Source: Pseudokordiimonas caeni | GTDB lineage: Bacteria; Pseudomonadota; Alphaproteobacteria; Sphingomonadales; Kordiimonadaceae | NCBI RefSeq assembly: GCF_026719705.1 | Contig: NZ_JAPPRR010000001.1 | Coordinates: 1,775,255-1,839,254, forward strand | Reading direction: 5' to 3' | DNA: 64,000 nt | Shown here: positions 52,658 through 60,522 of the stretch, piece after piece | Numbering within the stretch: the first letter of the stretch is position 1 | Layout of the letters: every line of letters starts with the position of its first letter | The notes under the pieces: generated by a model | Seen by the model: only the letters and a program-made list of their open reading frames with translations | Told to the model about the DNA's origin: nothing | Databases searched by the model: none | Program-made: the position numbers and the translations under genes

Positions 52658-53146
52658 TCATTCACCGCGAACGGTGATCACCCGCTCGCGCTTCTTCTTG
52701 TCTTTCGATTTCGGCAAAATGACCTGCAGGATGCCGTCCCTGAGCGACGCTGTTATCTTGCCGGCCTCGACTTCGCCCGGCAGCGAAACAGCCCGGTAAA
52801 ATGCCCCATAGTCACATTCATGGAGATGCATATGGCCTTCGGGTTCGCCGCCCCGGTTGCCCTCAATGACAAGTGAATCGTCCGACAGCCGGATATCGAC
52901 CTCACCCGGCACAACGCCCGGCAGGTCGGCCAGTATTTCGAAGGCCTCATCATGCTCGACAAGATTGGCGCGGACATAGGTCTTGCCAGGATGCCCCCCC
53001 CGCCAGGGCAATGCCACATTCACCTTCGGCGCATAATCGTGAATGAGCCGGTCGACTTCATGATGAATTCGGTGCAGCGGATCATGCAGTATCCGGTGCG
53101 CAAAGCTCTCTTGCGGCGATTGAACGGAAATCCTGTGCTCGTCCAT
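52658..53146 (-). CDS. Hsp20/alpha-crystallin small heat-shock protein (second copy)
   Basis: 162 aa from ATG 53146, which has AAGGAGG six bases upstream; the longer frame to 53287 is rejected. Diverged from its neighbour: RANLVEHDEAFEILADLPGVVPGEVDIRLSDDSLVIEGNR, HMHLHECDYGAFYRAVSLPGEVEAGKITASLRDGILQVILPKS, then a basic KDKKKRERVIT tail. The N-terminal arm has a His-rich HRIHHEVDRLIHDY part. An FNR/FixK box lies 82 bp upstream, so this pair of chaperones is probably oxygen-regulated, as hspX is in mycobacteria. Confidence 0.93.
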   Translation of the reverse strand: MDEHRISVQSPQESFAHRILHDPLHRIHHEVDRLIHDYAPKVNVALPWRGGHPGKTYVRANLVEHDEAFEILADLPGVVPGEVDIRLSDDSLVIEGNRGGEPEGHMHLHECDYGAFYRAVSLPGEVEAGKITASLRDGILQVILPKSKDKKKRERVITVRGE

Positions 53147-53227
53147 GGCGGCCTCCTTGCAGACACGCCGCATTTCAGGGGACTGCGGCTGACGGGGCGC
53201 AGTCTGACAGACCAGTTGGAAATGCCA

Positions 53228-53241
53228 TTGATTGCGGTCAA
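53228..53241 (-). promoter_or_regulatory. FNR/FixK box upstream of the hsp20 pair
   Basis: TTGAT-TGCG-GTCAA, 9 of 10 consensus positions, 82 bp before the hsp20 start. Confidence 0.72.
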
Positions 53242-53397
53242 TGGCGGATCCAAATTTCTTCGTGACCGGACGACCACGGGAGCACACGACGCGCAGCCCG
53301 TATTCGCCGCTGCCCCCGCATCAGAACGGTACGCATTTTCACTGACAAGAGTGATGTTGGTAGCTTATTGAAAACCCCGGAAAAAATCAAAAATAAC

Positions 53398-53506
53398 AAT
53401 AAAATCAATAACTTAAAGTCATTGGTGCCCGCTGCCGGCACCAGACTCTTATTGATATCAATCAGTTACATGCGCTTGGCGCAAATTTGGCGCACGAATT
53501 TTGGCG
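53398..53506 (+). repeat. Cassette-boundary repeat, copy D (att-like)
   Basis: Most complete copy: half-site ATCAATAACTTA, TGGTGCC / GGCACCA hairpin containing the tRNA-end-like core CCCGCTGCCGGCACCA, palindrome ATTGATATCAAT, half-site ATCAATCAGTTA, tandem GGCGCA-AATTT-GGCGCA, tail CGAATTTTGGCG. 70 nt are identical to copy A, 45.6 kb away. Confidence 0.9.
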
Positions 53507-53746
53507 TCACGAGGCCCCCGTCGTTACAAGAGGCACACTCTGAACCGATGAAGAAGAATGACCTGAATCAGCATCCTTTGCTTCGATCATCAGACTCACG
53601 CTACGGCGGACCTTTATTTGCATCAATTGCCTGACTGTCAACGCCGGCGGGTAGTCAGAAGGCTCGACCATTTTGGGTGTGCATTACCTATTTATGATTG
53701 TATATTGCTTGCGTTTTCACGGAATGCACATGAACGGGGGGATGCC
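53507..53746. other. Leader region of the eCIS block
   Basis: 240 bp between repeat D and the LytTR regulator. Promoter by position (AT-rich part near 53685-53720). A 28-codon frame at 53548 (MKKNDLNQHPLL start) lacks a well-placed ribosome site and is not called. Confidence 0.4.
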
Positions 53747-54895
53747 ATGGGCCGGCGGGGGGCTGCTGACGCTTGGCGAAAGAAGCTGCAAGACGGCATC
53801 AGGGAGCTGCGGGCGCGGACATGTGCGACGCGGCTCCTGGTGATCGACAGCAACGGCTACCTTCACAATGACCTTTCCCGGATACTGCAACCCCGACAGT
53901 TCGACGTGCGGTGCGTTACGTCAGGCCGTCAGGCGCTTGAGGCATTGCTCGACGGTGGCGCCTTCCCCACTGCGCCTGCCTTCGATGTTGTGATTGTCCC
54001 TCATGAGGCGGATGCAAGCGACGGCGCCGGTATCTGCCATGCCCTGCGCCGGCTGTTCGGCAAACGGACCCTGATCGTCCTTGCCTTTCTGCCACCCTAT
54101 CTTGACGAGCAAACGGTCCTTGGATATCTGGCGGCCGATGTTGATGAAATCTGCATCTACCCTCTCAGCCGTATCGCGATGCAGAACCATTTCCGGATGC
54201 TGGCTGACCTCGTGGCAGAACGTCGCCGTACCCGAATATTGGGTGAGTTTCAGGCTGCGGCGGGATCCTATGGTTCAGTTGCAGCTGCAGCTGCAGCAGC
54301 TGCCGCCCTGCTAGCCAATGACATCCATGTCAGCCAGGCCGTCCCTGTGCATGACGACCATCCCGACATGTTGACCTTTGCCGCGACCACGATACCGCCC
54401 GAAGGGCAGCCATATCGCCTTGCCGGAATGCGGCTCGCCGTTGCGGTTGCCGGTGGCGCAGGTATTCAAATGCTGGTCGACTATACCGTCCCGCCGCAGC
54501 AGGCCGATATCGATTTCGCCGTGGCCCTTGTCGGCGCCATAGCCACCGACCAGACCCGCCCCCTTGAAATCGACACAATGCGGGGTCTGCTTGCCATTCA
54601 GGATGGCCGCAATGAAATTTCGGTCATCAAGGGCGCCAACCAGTATTCCGAGATCGTCTTCTCAAGCGGCGCCTCCCAGCTTCTGCTGAAAACGCCCTTG
54701 AAGACCATTGCCGGGCAATTCAGCGCCGACTTTGTCCAGTGCCACCGATCCTATCTGGTGGCGGAACGCTGTGCCTGGGCTGCCAGTCACGGCCGCAATG
54801 GCCGGTTCACGCTCAGGCACCACCAGCACACCATTCCTGTCGGGGACAATTATCTGTCCATGGTCAGGGCATACCACCCTCACTGGTTCCATTGA
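53747..54895 (+). CDS. Pseudo-receiver-LytTR transcriptional regulator
   Basis: 382 aa. Residues about 25-160 have the receiver fold (TRLLVIDSNGYLHNDLSRIL ... FDVVIVPHEADASDGAGICHALRRLF ... LGYLAADVDEICIYPLSR), but the phosphoacceptor position holds Pro and the acidic pocket is incomplete, so it should not be phosphorylated. An Ala-rich linker coded by a GCAGCT repeat (54281-54300) follows. The C-terminal 100 residues are a LytTR DNA-binding domain (VIKGANQYSEIVFSSGASQLLLKTPLKTIAGQFSADFVQCHRSYLVAE). First gene after repeat D, same strand as the contractile system, so the likely regulator of it. Start ATG 53747 follows a GGGGGG; the longer frame is not family-like. Confidence 0.8.
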   Translation: MGRRGAADAWRKKLQDGIRELRARTCATRLLVIDSNGYLHNDLSRILQPRQFDVRCVTSGRQALEALLDGGAFPTAPAFDVVIVPHEADASDGAGICHALRRLFGKRTLIVLAFLPPYLDEQTVLGYLAADVDEICIYPLSRIAMQNHFRMLADLVAERRRTRILGEFQAAAGSYGSVAAAAAAAAALLANDIHVSQAVPVHDDHPDMLTFAATTIPPEGQPYRLAGMRLAVAVAGGAGIQMLVDYTVPPQQADIDFAVALVGAIATDQTRPLEIDTMRGLLAIQDGRNEISVIKGANQYSEIVFSSGASQLLLKTPLKTIAGQFSADFVQCHRSYLVAERCAWAASHGRNGRFTLRHHQHTIPVGDNYLSMVRAYHPHWFH

Positions 54896-55105
54896 AGCGC
54901 CTTACCAGCCCCTGAGTCTTGCCTTCCGATCACGCACCTTCTTGCGCAGCAACGCTTCTCGCCTGCCACTCACTCATGGCCATCCCTGGCGGCTAGGCAG
55001 GCGATGACCGGCCTTCGGCACCGGTCTCCCCGGTTCACTCATTTCACATTGCTCAAAAAACTACCACTGCGAGTGTAAGCCGGGAATGCCTAGGGGAGGT
55101 CGGCC
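54896..55105. other. Intergenic region before the eCIS structural genes
   Basis: 210 bp, no gene seen. Likely carries the promoter for the structural operon and possible LytTR direct repeats; I could not recognise a repeat pair with confidence. Confidence 0.4.
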
Positions 55106-55681
55106 ATGATCGAGTCAGCGCTGGAGCTGTTGCGCCACCAGCTGAGCGACTATATCGCCCACCGTCTGGGCCTGCCGGACGATCAGCCGCGCGCCGTGCT
55201 CGGCCCGATCGTTGACGAACAGGGGCGTACCGCAATCCCGGCAAATTCCCTGGGTGTCAGCCTGATCAACCTCGAAGAGGACAGGATCAATCCGCTACCG
55301 GGCAAAACAACGATGAATGCCAGTCAGGTAACATATCAGACCGTGCCGACAAAGCTCACCGCCTATGTGATGCTGGCCGCGAACTTCAGCGACTATCGCG
55401 AGGGGCTCAAGACCCTTGGTTGTGCGATCGAGATGATCCGGTCGCAACCTGTCCTCACCGCAGCCAATGCTTCGGCGATGCCGAAGGATCTTGATGTGCT
55501 GAGCCTTGAGCTTTGCTCTTTCCGCCTTGAGGACCTGAAAGATGTCTGGTCTTTCCTCGGGGGTCGCTACCATCCGTCGATCATTGTCCGCCTGAAAGGG
55601 ATTGTCGTGGATGCGCGGCAGGTACGCGGCCTTGGCACACGGGCAATGGAAGCGCTGCTCCAGATGATGGGGAGGTCATGA
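55106..55681 (+). CDS. eCIS tail-terminator/cap protein (DUF4255, Pvc16-N-like)
   Basis: 191 aa. The DUF4255 pattern is clear: ALELLRHQLSDYIAHRLGL, GVSLINLEEDRINPLPG, TKLTAYVMLAANFSDYREGLKTLGCAIEMIRSQPVLTAANA, LDVLSLELCSFRLEDLKDVWSFLGGRYHPSIIVRLKGI. In Afp and PVC particles this protein caps the distal end of the tube/sheath and sets tail termination. GGGGAGG precedes the ATG. Its gene is at the operon front here, whereas in Afp/PVC it is last. Its stop overlaps the next start. Confidence 0.85.
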   Translation: MIESALELLRHQLSDYIAHRLGLPDDQPRAVLGPIVDEQGRTAIPANSLGVSLINLEEDRINPLPGKTTMNASQVTYQTVPTKLTAYVMLAANFSDYREGLKTLGCAIEMIRSQPVLTAANASAMPKDLDVLSLELCSFRLEDLKDVWSFLGGRYHPSIIVRLKGIVVDARQVRGLGTRAMEALLQMMGRS

Positions 55682-56469
55682 TGCCCAGCGCTGCCCTGTT
55701 TGAACTCGTCACATCCCATGCCTACAGGGGCGGCGCCATTGAGCCGGACATCGGCTTCGTGCCCTCGCCCGCTACAGGGCAACTCCTGACGGCCCACGGC
55801 CTTGCTGCCCGCAGCGACAATGGCAGCCTGAAAGTCGCCCGTTTCAACGATCGCAAGCCCTGGTTCGACGACCGGCCGCATGGCCCGCTTATCTTCGCCG
55901 TCACGGCGCGCCGCGATGAAGTATTCCACTATACCGAACTGCCGATAGACAGCCCCGGCAGGGGCTGCGCCCCCGCGAAACCCGTCGTCGCACAAAAGAA
56001 ATTTGCCATCGGCCGGACACGGGCACATGCCGCATTCGGCAATCTGGCGGGCTGGCTTGCCGGTCTCAGGGCCTTTCTCGCCCTGATCATCCCGACGGGC
56101 CTTCTGGAGAGCAACAGTCGTTGGACCCTGCCACTTGCCGCCCGGCGCGTTCACTGGCGGTATCATGTGCTTTCAAACACCCGGGAGCTGCAACCTGCGA
56201 ACCGGATGCTCATCGACGGAACGCCGGACGGCCTTTCGTTCAAACCGCTCGACCCCGACCGCCGAGATCTGGCCGAGGCTGAAACGCTTGAATCAGATAC
56301 CCCCTGGCCCCTGTCCGAACAGGGCCTGAAATCTGCCCGCCTCCTGATTGAACGTCAGGGACGGGATCCGAAAATCCTGTTCAGTGGCCTGCCCGCGCCG
56401 TCGCCCTTGAGCCTGCGAATGGTTCATGACGATCCCACGCCCCGGGCCGACGCATTTCTCTATGTCTGA
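55681..56469 (+). CDS. Unknown eCIS-associated protein, 262 aa
   Basis: No domain recognised. Sequence is soluble and beta/loop-rich with one hydrophobic stretch (GWLAGLRAFLALIIPTGLL). Its position between the cap and sheath genes, with 4-bp start-stop overlap upstream (ATGATG; the second ATG, five bases after GGAGG, is preferred) and 23 bp before the sheath gene, shows that it belongs to the operon. Similar-position proteins exist in bacterial eCIS loci but I cannot name a family. Candidate assembly or attachment factor, by context only. Confidence 0.75.
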   Translation: MPSAALFELVTSHAYRGGAIEPDIGFVPSPATGQLLTAHGLAARSDNGSLKVARFNDRKPWFDDRPHGPLIFAVTARRDEVFHYTELPIDSPGRGCAPAKPVVAQKKFAIGRTRAHAAFGNLAGWLAGLRAFLALIIPTGLLESNSRWTLPLAARRVHWRYHVLSNTRELQPANRMLIDGTPDGLSFKPLDPDRRDLAEAETLESDTPWPLSEQGLKSARLLIERQGRDPKILFSGLPAPSPLSLRMVHDDPTPRADAFLYV

Positions 56470-56492
56470 TCCATCTGGTGAAAGGGACGACC

Positions 56493-58631
56493 ATGCCAGC
56501 ATATCGTACGCCTGATATCTACATCGAGGAAATCCCCCTCTTTCCGCCCTCAATTGCCGAGGTGGAAACCGCCATACCGATCTTCATCGGACATACGCGT
56601 TTTGCCGAGTACCAGGGGGCTTCCCTTCTGAAAAAGCCGATCAAGATCCGGTCGCTGATGGAATATCACGAACGTTTCGGCCGCCAGCCTCCTGCCTGTA
56701 TCGGTGATATTGCCATCAATGCCCAGAACAAGCTGGAAAGCGTGCGGCAGGTGGTCAGCTACAATCTGTATGACAGCGTCAGCATGTTCTTCATGAACGG
56801 CGGCGGGGCCTGCTACATCCTGTCGATCGGGGATTTCAGCCTGCCTTCGATCAATGCCTCTGGCGCGATCACCAAAGACAAGTATATCGAGGGCCTGCAA
56901 CTCGCCGCCAAGGTGGACGAAGTGACGCTCATCCTGATGCCCGATGCCGTCAACCTGCCCGATCAGTCACTTTATACTGTCCAACAGCAGGCACTGGTCC
57001 AGTGCAACACGCTGATGGACCGTTTCGCCATTTTCGACCTTTACGAATATGAGGATGCTGGCGGCACCAGCGGCTGGGAAAAGGGCGTCCAGGAATTCCG
57101 CGACAAGGTCGGCATAAACTATCTGAAATATGGTGCTGCCTATACGCCCTATCTCGTGGCGGATATGGACCGGCCGCTCGGCTTCGCCCATTTCCAAAGC
57201 CGCATCACGAAGAACAAGGTGCCGGTGCAGCTGGAAGACCTGACCGACGATGCCAGCATCGTGGACCTGATCCGCGACACATCCGAAGCGAATGACACCG
57301 CCACTCGCATGTCGACGGTCACTTACGGCAATCTCGCACCGACTTCCCCGCTCGTGAACGTGATGCCTAATCTTGTAAACAGCCAGCAGACCTCCGACCT
57401 TGAGGCCTTCGTGGCAGGTTACAAGATTCCCAATCCTCCCGCCGGTGTGACGCCGGACCCGAGCGCACCGAAACCCGCGAAGCCGAAAACACTGCAGGAA
57501 CTTTATAACCAGATTTCGGCCGCGCTCCGTAGCGCCAAGCAGGCCGCAGACCAGAAAACCATCCTCGGCACCCTGCAGGACCTGACTTTCAAAGTGCTGA
57601 CCGATGTCGTCATGGCCAAATGGCTGATGAGCGATGCCAACGCCGACGCCGTGCGTCAGCATGTGAATGATCACCTGGCGTCGTTCATCGAGGATCTGGT
57701 CGCCTCCGGTTCATCCGACTATCCGCAGATTTTTGCTGACATCCTTGGGCGGATCGACGCCCTTTACAAAGCCGCCGGCCTCACGAAACCTGCAACGGAT
57801 GACGATGCTGCGAAGCTCGGCAATCTGGGGCGGGCTATCTATGCCTTGTCGAAAACTTCCAAACCCGCAAATGTTACGGTATCGACCCCCGATCAGAAAG
57901 CGCAGACAGACACCTTGTTTCGGGCCACGCTGCGGCTGATCAGTGGCGTCCAGACAGGTGCATACCGCCATCTGAACAATCTGGAACAGAGCCTGCGCAA
58001 GCTGTTTCCGCTTTATAACAACATTGTCGAACGGGCCGAGCGTGTGGTGCGTACCATGCCGCCCTCGGGCGCCATCGCCGGGCTTTATGCCGCTGTCGAC
58101 CGCGACCGCGGCGTCTGGAAAGCGCCCGCCAACGTTTCCCTGGCCTCGGTGTCGGCGCTTACCCACCAGATCGACTCGTTCGGTCAGGAGTCGCTCAACA
58201 TCGATGTCACGGGCGGCAAATCGGTCAATGCCATCAGGCCGTTTGTTGGCAAAGGGTTCCTCGTGTGGGGTGCCCGTACCCTGATGGGGAACGACAATGA
58301 ATGGCGCTATATCTCGGTCCGCCGCTTCTTCAACATGGTGGAAGAGTCCGTCAAGAAATCGACCTATTGGGCCGTGTTCGAGCCCAACGATTCCAACCTT
58401 TGGATGAAGGTAAAGTCGAGCATCGAGGCCTATCTGCACGAGAAACGCATGCAGGGGGCACTGGCCGGGGTCACCGACAAGGATGCCTTCGTTGTCAATG
58501 TCGGCCTCAACAGCACGATGACGGCTCAAGACATCCTTGAAGGACGATTGATTATCGAAATCAAGATGGCGGTCGTCCGGCCCGCCGAATTCATCATCAT
58601 GCGGTTCATGCACAAGATGCAGGAATCCTGA
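56493..58631 (+). CDS. Contractile tail sheath protein
   Basis: 712 aa. N-terminus PAYRTPDIYIEEIPLFPPSIAEVETAIPIFIGHT is the standard phage/eCIS sheath start; the C-terminal conserved domain holds NAIRPFVGKGFLVWGARTLMGNDNEWRYISVRRFFNMVEESVKKSTYWAVFEPND and ends EFIIMRFMHKMQES. The middle (about residues 310-520) is a large surface insertion with Pro/Lys-rich and Ala-rich parts. Afp and PVC have three sheath paralogues; here only one is present. ATG 56493 has AAAGGGA upstream (GTG 56478 also in frame). Confidence 0.95.
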   Translation: MPAYRTPDIYIEEIPLFPPSIAEVETAIPIFIGHTRFAEYQGASLLKKPIKIRSLMEYHERFGRQPPACIGDIAINAQNKLESVRQVVSYNLYDSVSMFFMNGGGACYILSIGDFSLPSINASGAITKDKYIEGLQLAAKVDEVTLILMPDAVNLPDQSLYTVQQQALVQCNTLMDRFAIFDLYEYEDAGGTSGWEKGVQEFRDKVGINYLKYGAAYTPYLVADMDRPLGFAHFQSRITKNKVPVQLEDLTDDASIVDLIRDTSEANDTATRMSTVTYGNLAPTSPLVNVMPNLVNSQQTSDLEAFVAGYKIPNPPAGVTPDPSAPKPAKPKTLQELYNQISAALRSAKQAADQKTILGTLQDLTFKVLTDVVMAKWLMSDANADAVRQHVNDHLASFIEDLVASGSSDYPQIFADILGRIDALYKAAGLTKPATDDDAAKLGNLGRAIYALSKTSKPANVTVSTPDQKAQTDTLFRATLRLISGVQTGAYRHLNNLEQSLRKLFPLYNNIVERAERVVRTMPPSGAIAGLYAAVDRDRGVWKAPANVSLASVSALTHQIDSFGQESLNIDVTGGKSVNAIRPFVGKGFLVWGARTLMGNDNEWRYISVRRFFNMVEESVKKSTYWAVFEPNDSNLWMKVKSSIEAYLHEKRMQGALAGVTDKDAFVVNVGLNSTMTAQDILEGRLIIEIKMAVVRPAEFIIMRFMHKMQES

Positions 58632-58678
58632 GAAGAGGGGCGAATCGCTGATTCGTCACGCAGCTAGGGACCACAACC

Positions 58679-59125
58679 ATGGCAGATGCAAAAGACTACC
58701 CAATTCCAAGCTTTCTGTTCCAGGTGTCCGTATCGACGCTCGGCAGCATGTATTTCAGCGAGGTATCGGGGCTCACGCGTGAGAACGACCTGATCGAATA
58801 TAACCACGGCATGAACAAGTCCTTCAGTCCGCTGAAGATGCCCGGCCGGCAGAAATATTCGAATGTGACGCTGAAGCGCGGGATCATCGTCGGGCAGAAC
58901 AATTTCTTCGACTGGATCGGCCAGAACCTCTGGAACGTCGCCAACCGTCAGTCGCTCATCATCCAGCTCCTCAATCAGGAGATGGCGAATGTGGTGACAT
59001 GGAAACTGGTCAGCGCGTGGCCTGTGAAGATCGAGGGGCCGACCATGAATGCCGGCGCCAGCGAGGTCGCGATCGAAACCATGGAAATCGCCCACGAAGG
59101 CTTCACCATCGAACATAAGAGCTGA
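58679..59125 (+). CDS. Tail tube protein 1 (Afp1/Pvc1-like)
   Basis: 148 aa, T4 gp19-like tube family: SFLFQVSVSTLGSMYFSEVSGLTRENDLIEYNHGMN, KYSNVTLKRGIIVGQNNFFDWIG, ETMEIAHEGFTIEHKS. Forms the hexameric rings of the inner tube. Follows the sheath by 47 bp. Confidence 0.93.
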   Translation: MADAKDYPIPSFLFQVSVSTLGSMYFSEVSGLTRENDLIEYNHGMNKSFSPLKMPGRQKYSNVTLKRGIIVGQNNFFDWIGQNLWNVANRQSLIIQLLNQEMANVVTWKLVSAWPVKIEGPTMNAGASEVAIETMEIAHEGFTIEHKS

Positions 59126-59131
59126 TAGGCG

Positions 59132-59590
59132 ATGGCGAGCAGTAGTGATCCTTTACCGGGCTTCTATTTCAGCGTCGAGTTTGCGGCCTTTCCGACCCCG
59201 GACCGGGACATGTGCTTTCAGGAGGTCAGCGGACTTGAAGCGAGGGTCGACTATGAGGAGATCAAGGCAGGTGGCCAGAATACCGAAGCGCTGTTTGTAC
59301 CGAAGCCCGTCGGTTTCGGAACGCTTAGCCTGAAGCGGTCGCTGACCACAAGCTCGGCTTTTGTCACATGGGTCGAAGCCGCCCTGTCGATGTTCAGGTT
59401 CGTGCCGGTTGACCTGCTTGTTTGCCTCAAGAACCAGAAGGGCAATCCGGCGGTTGCATGGTATGTGGCCGGGTGCCTGCCCACCAGTTGGAACTCTACA
59501 GGGATCGACGCCACCAAGAGCGATCTGGTGATCGAAACTCTCGACATGAAGTACCGCTATTTCCGCCGCCTGACACCGCTTCTTTCCTGA
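59132..59590 (+). CDS. Tail tube protein 2 (Afp5/Pvc5-like)
   Basis: 152 aa, second member of the gp19-like family: FYFSVEFAAFPTPDRDMCFQEVSGLEARVDYEEI, PVGFGTLSLKRSLTTSSAFVTWVEAAL, LVIETLDMKYRYFRRL. By analogy with Afp5 it is probably the tube-initiator ring between baseplate and main tube. Only 6 bp after tube 1. Confidence 0.92.
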   Translation: MASSSDPLPGFYFSVEFAAFPTPDRDMCFQEVSGLEARVDYEEIKAGGQNTEALFVPKPVGFGTLSLKRSLTTSSAFVTWVEAALSMFRFVPVDLLVCLKNQKGNPAVAWYVAGCLPTSWNSTGIDATKSDLVIETLDMKYRYFRRLTPLLS

Positions 59591-59600
59591 GGAATTTGCC

Positions 59601-59810
59601 ATGCAAACGGCCCCGGCATCACCGCGTTTCCCGACGTCCGAAACCATCGTTCAGGATGCCCCAGCCAGTCCCGGCCCCACGGGCGGCCCGGTCACTGTGA
59701 TGGACGACGAAGGGTGCGGTCCGCCACTTCGGGAGGATGACAAGAAGGACATCGTGGCGCGGTGCATCACCGAAATCCTCAGGATTCTGGACCAACGAAA
59801 CGAACGATAG
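59601..59810 (+). CDS. Small DUF5908-type eCIS protein (Afp6/Pvc6-like)
   Basis: 69 aa. Disordered Pro-rich first half, then a short helix, REDDKKDIVARCITEILRILDQRNER, of the DUF5908 kind always found between tube and LysM genes in eCIS loci. Role in assembly unknown. Confidence 0.75.
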   Translation: MQTAPASPRFPTSETIVQDAPASPGPTGGPVTVMDDEGCGPPLREDDKKDIVARCITEILRILDQRNER

Positions 59811-59823
59811 CGGAGTGACGGGT

Positions 59824-60522
59824 ATGGCGGCCTCGCCCATCAGCAGCAAACTGGCAAAGCTGAAAATCGAAGCTTTCAGCGACAAGGCCATGGCGTCTGC
59901 CATCTCTGGCGGAACCTTCACGGCACTCGTCAACCCCGACACGATCAAGGAAACAATCTCGGTCTGCTACAACAACCAGAATGCCTGGCGGAACAATGGT
60001 ACCGGGCGGGTTTTCAACCATTTCAAACCACAAGAGTTCGAACTCAATTTCTTCCTCGACGGCACTGGCGCCCTTGGCATCGATACCCTCGCGGCGGACT
60101 ATGTCTGGAATCAGGTCCAGCTTTTCCGGTTCGTAACCACAACCCGCAAGGATGCCGCCTCTCCGCCGCCCTATCTCAAGGTTTCCTGGGGGGCGCTTTT
60201 CATTCATTGCCAGCTTGAACGCGCCAGCGTCAATTACACGGTTTTCGATACAGACGGCACCCCGCTCCGCGCCAACATCACTGCCGCCATGAAGACTTTT
60301 GCGGACGAAACCCTGAAAAAGGCAAACGATCCTGACGGCACCAAGGCAATCGCGGCAGCGGCTGGCAGCAGCCTCGCGAAGCTTGCCGCCGCGGCTTACG
60401 GCAGCGCGGGCTATGCCGCCGCACTTGCCAAGGTCAACGGCCTGACAAGCTCGCGCTCTGTCACCTCAGACAAGACGCTCAGTGCGCCGCCAGCCACAGC
60501 GCTGAAAGCGAACTCGTCATGA
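59824..60522 (+). CDS. CIS tube/baseplate adaptor (Afp7/Pvc7-like) without a recognisable LysM domain
   Basis: 232 aa. N-terminal 150 residues match the Afp7/Pvc7 family: LKIEAFSDKAMASAISGGTFTALVNPDTIKETISVCYNNQ, FNHFKPQEFELNFFLDGTGALG, PYLKVSWGALFIHCQLERASVNYTVFDTDGTPLRANI. In Afp7/Pvc7 a C-terminal LysM follows; here the tail is Ala/Lys-rich low complexity instead (SSLAKLAAAAYGSAGYAAALAKV), so the LysM is absent or highly diverged. ATG 59824 has GGAG upstream; overlaps the spike gene by 4 bp. Confidence 0.85.
   Translation: MAASPISSKLAKLKIEAFSDKAMASAISGGTFTALVNPDTIKETISVCYNNQNAWRNNGTGRVFNHFKPQEFELNFFLDGTGALGIDTLAADYVWNQVQLFRFVTTTRKDAASPPPYLKVSWGALFIHCQLERASVNYTVFDTDGTPLRANITAAMKTFADETLKKANDPDGTKAIAAAAGSSLAKLAAAAYGSAGYAAALAKVNGLTSSRSVTSDKTLSAPPATALKANSS

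Noticed and set aside
54281-54300. GCAGCT run as a mobile or CRISPR-type repeat
   Set aside because: It is an in-frame alanine linker inside the LytTR regulator.
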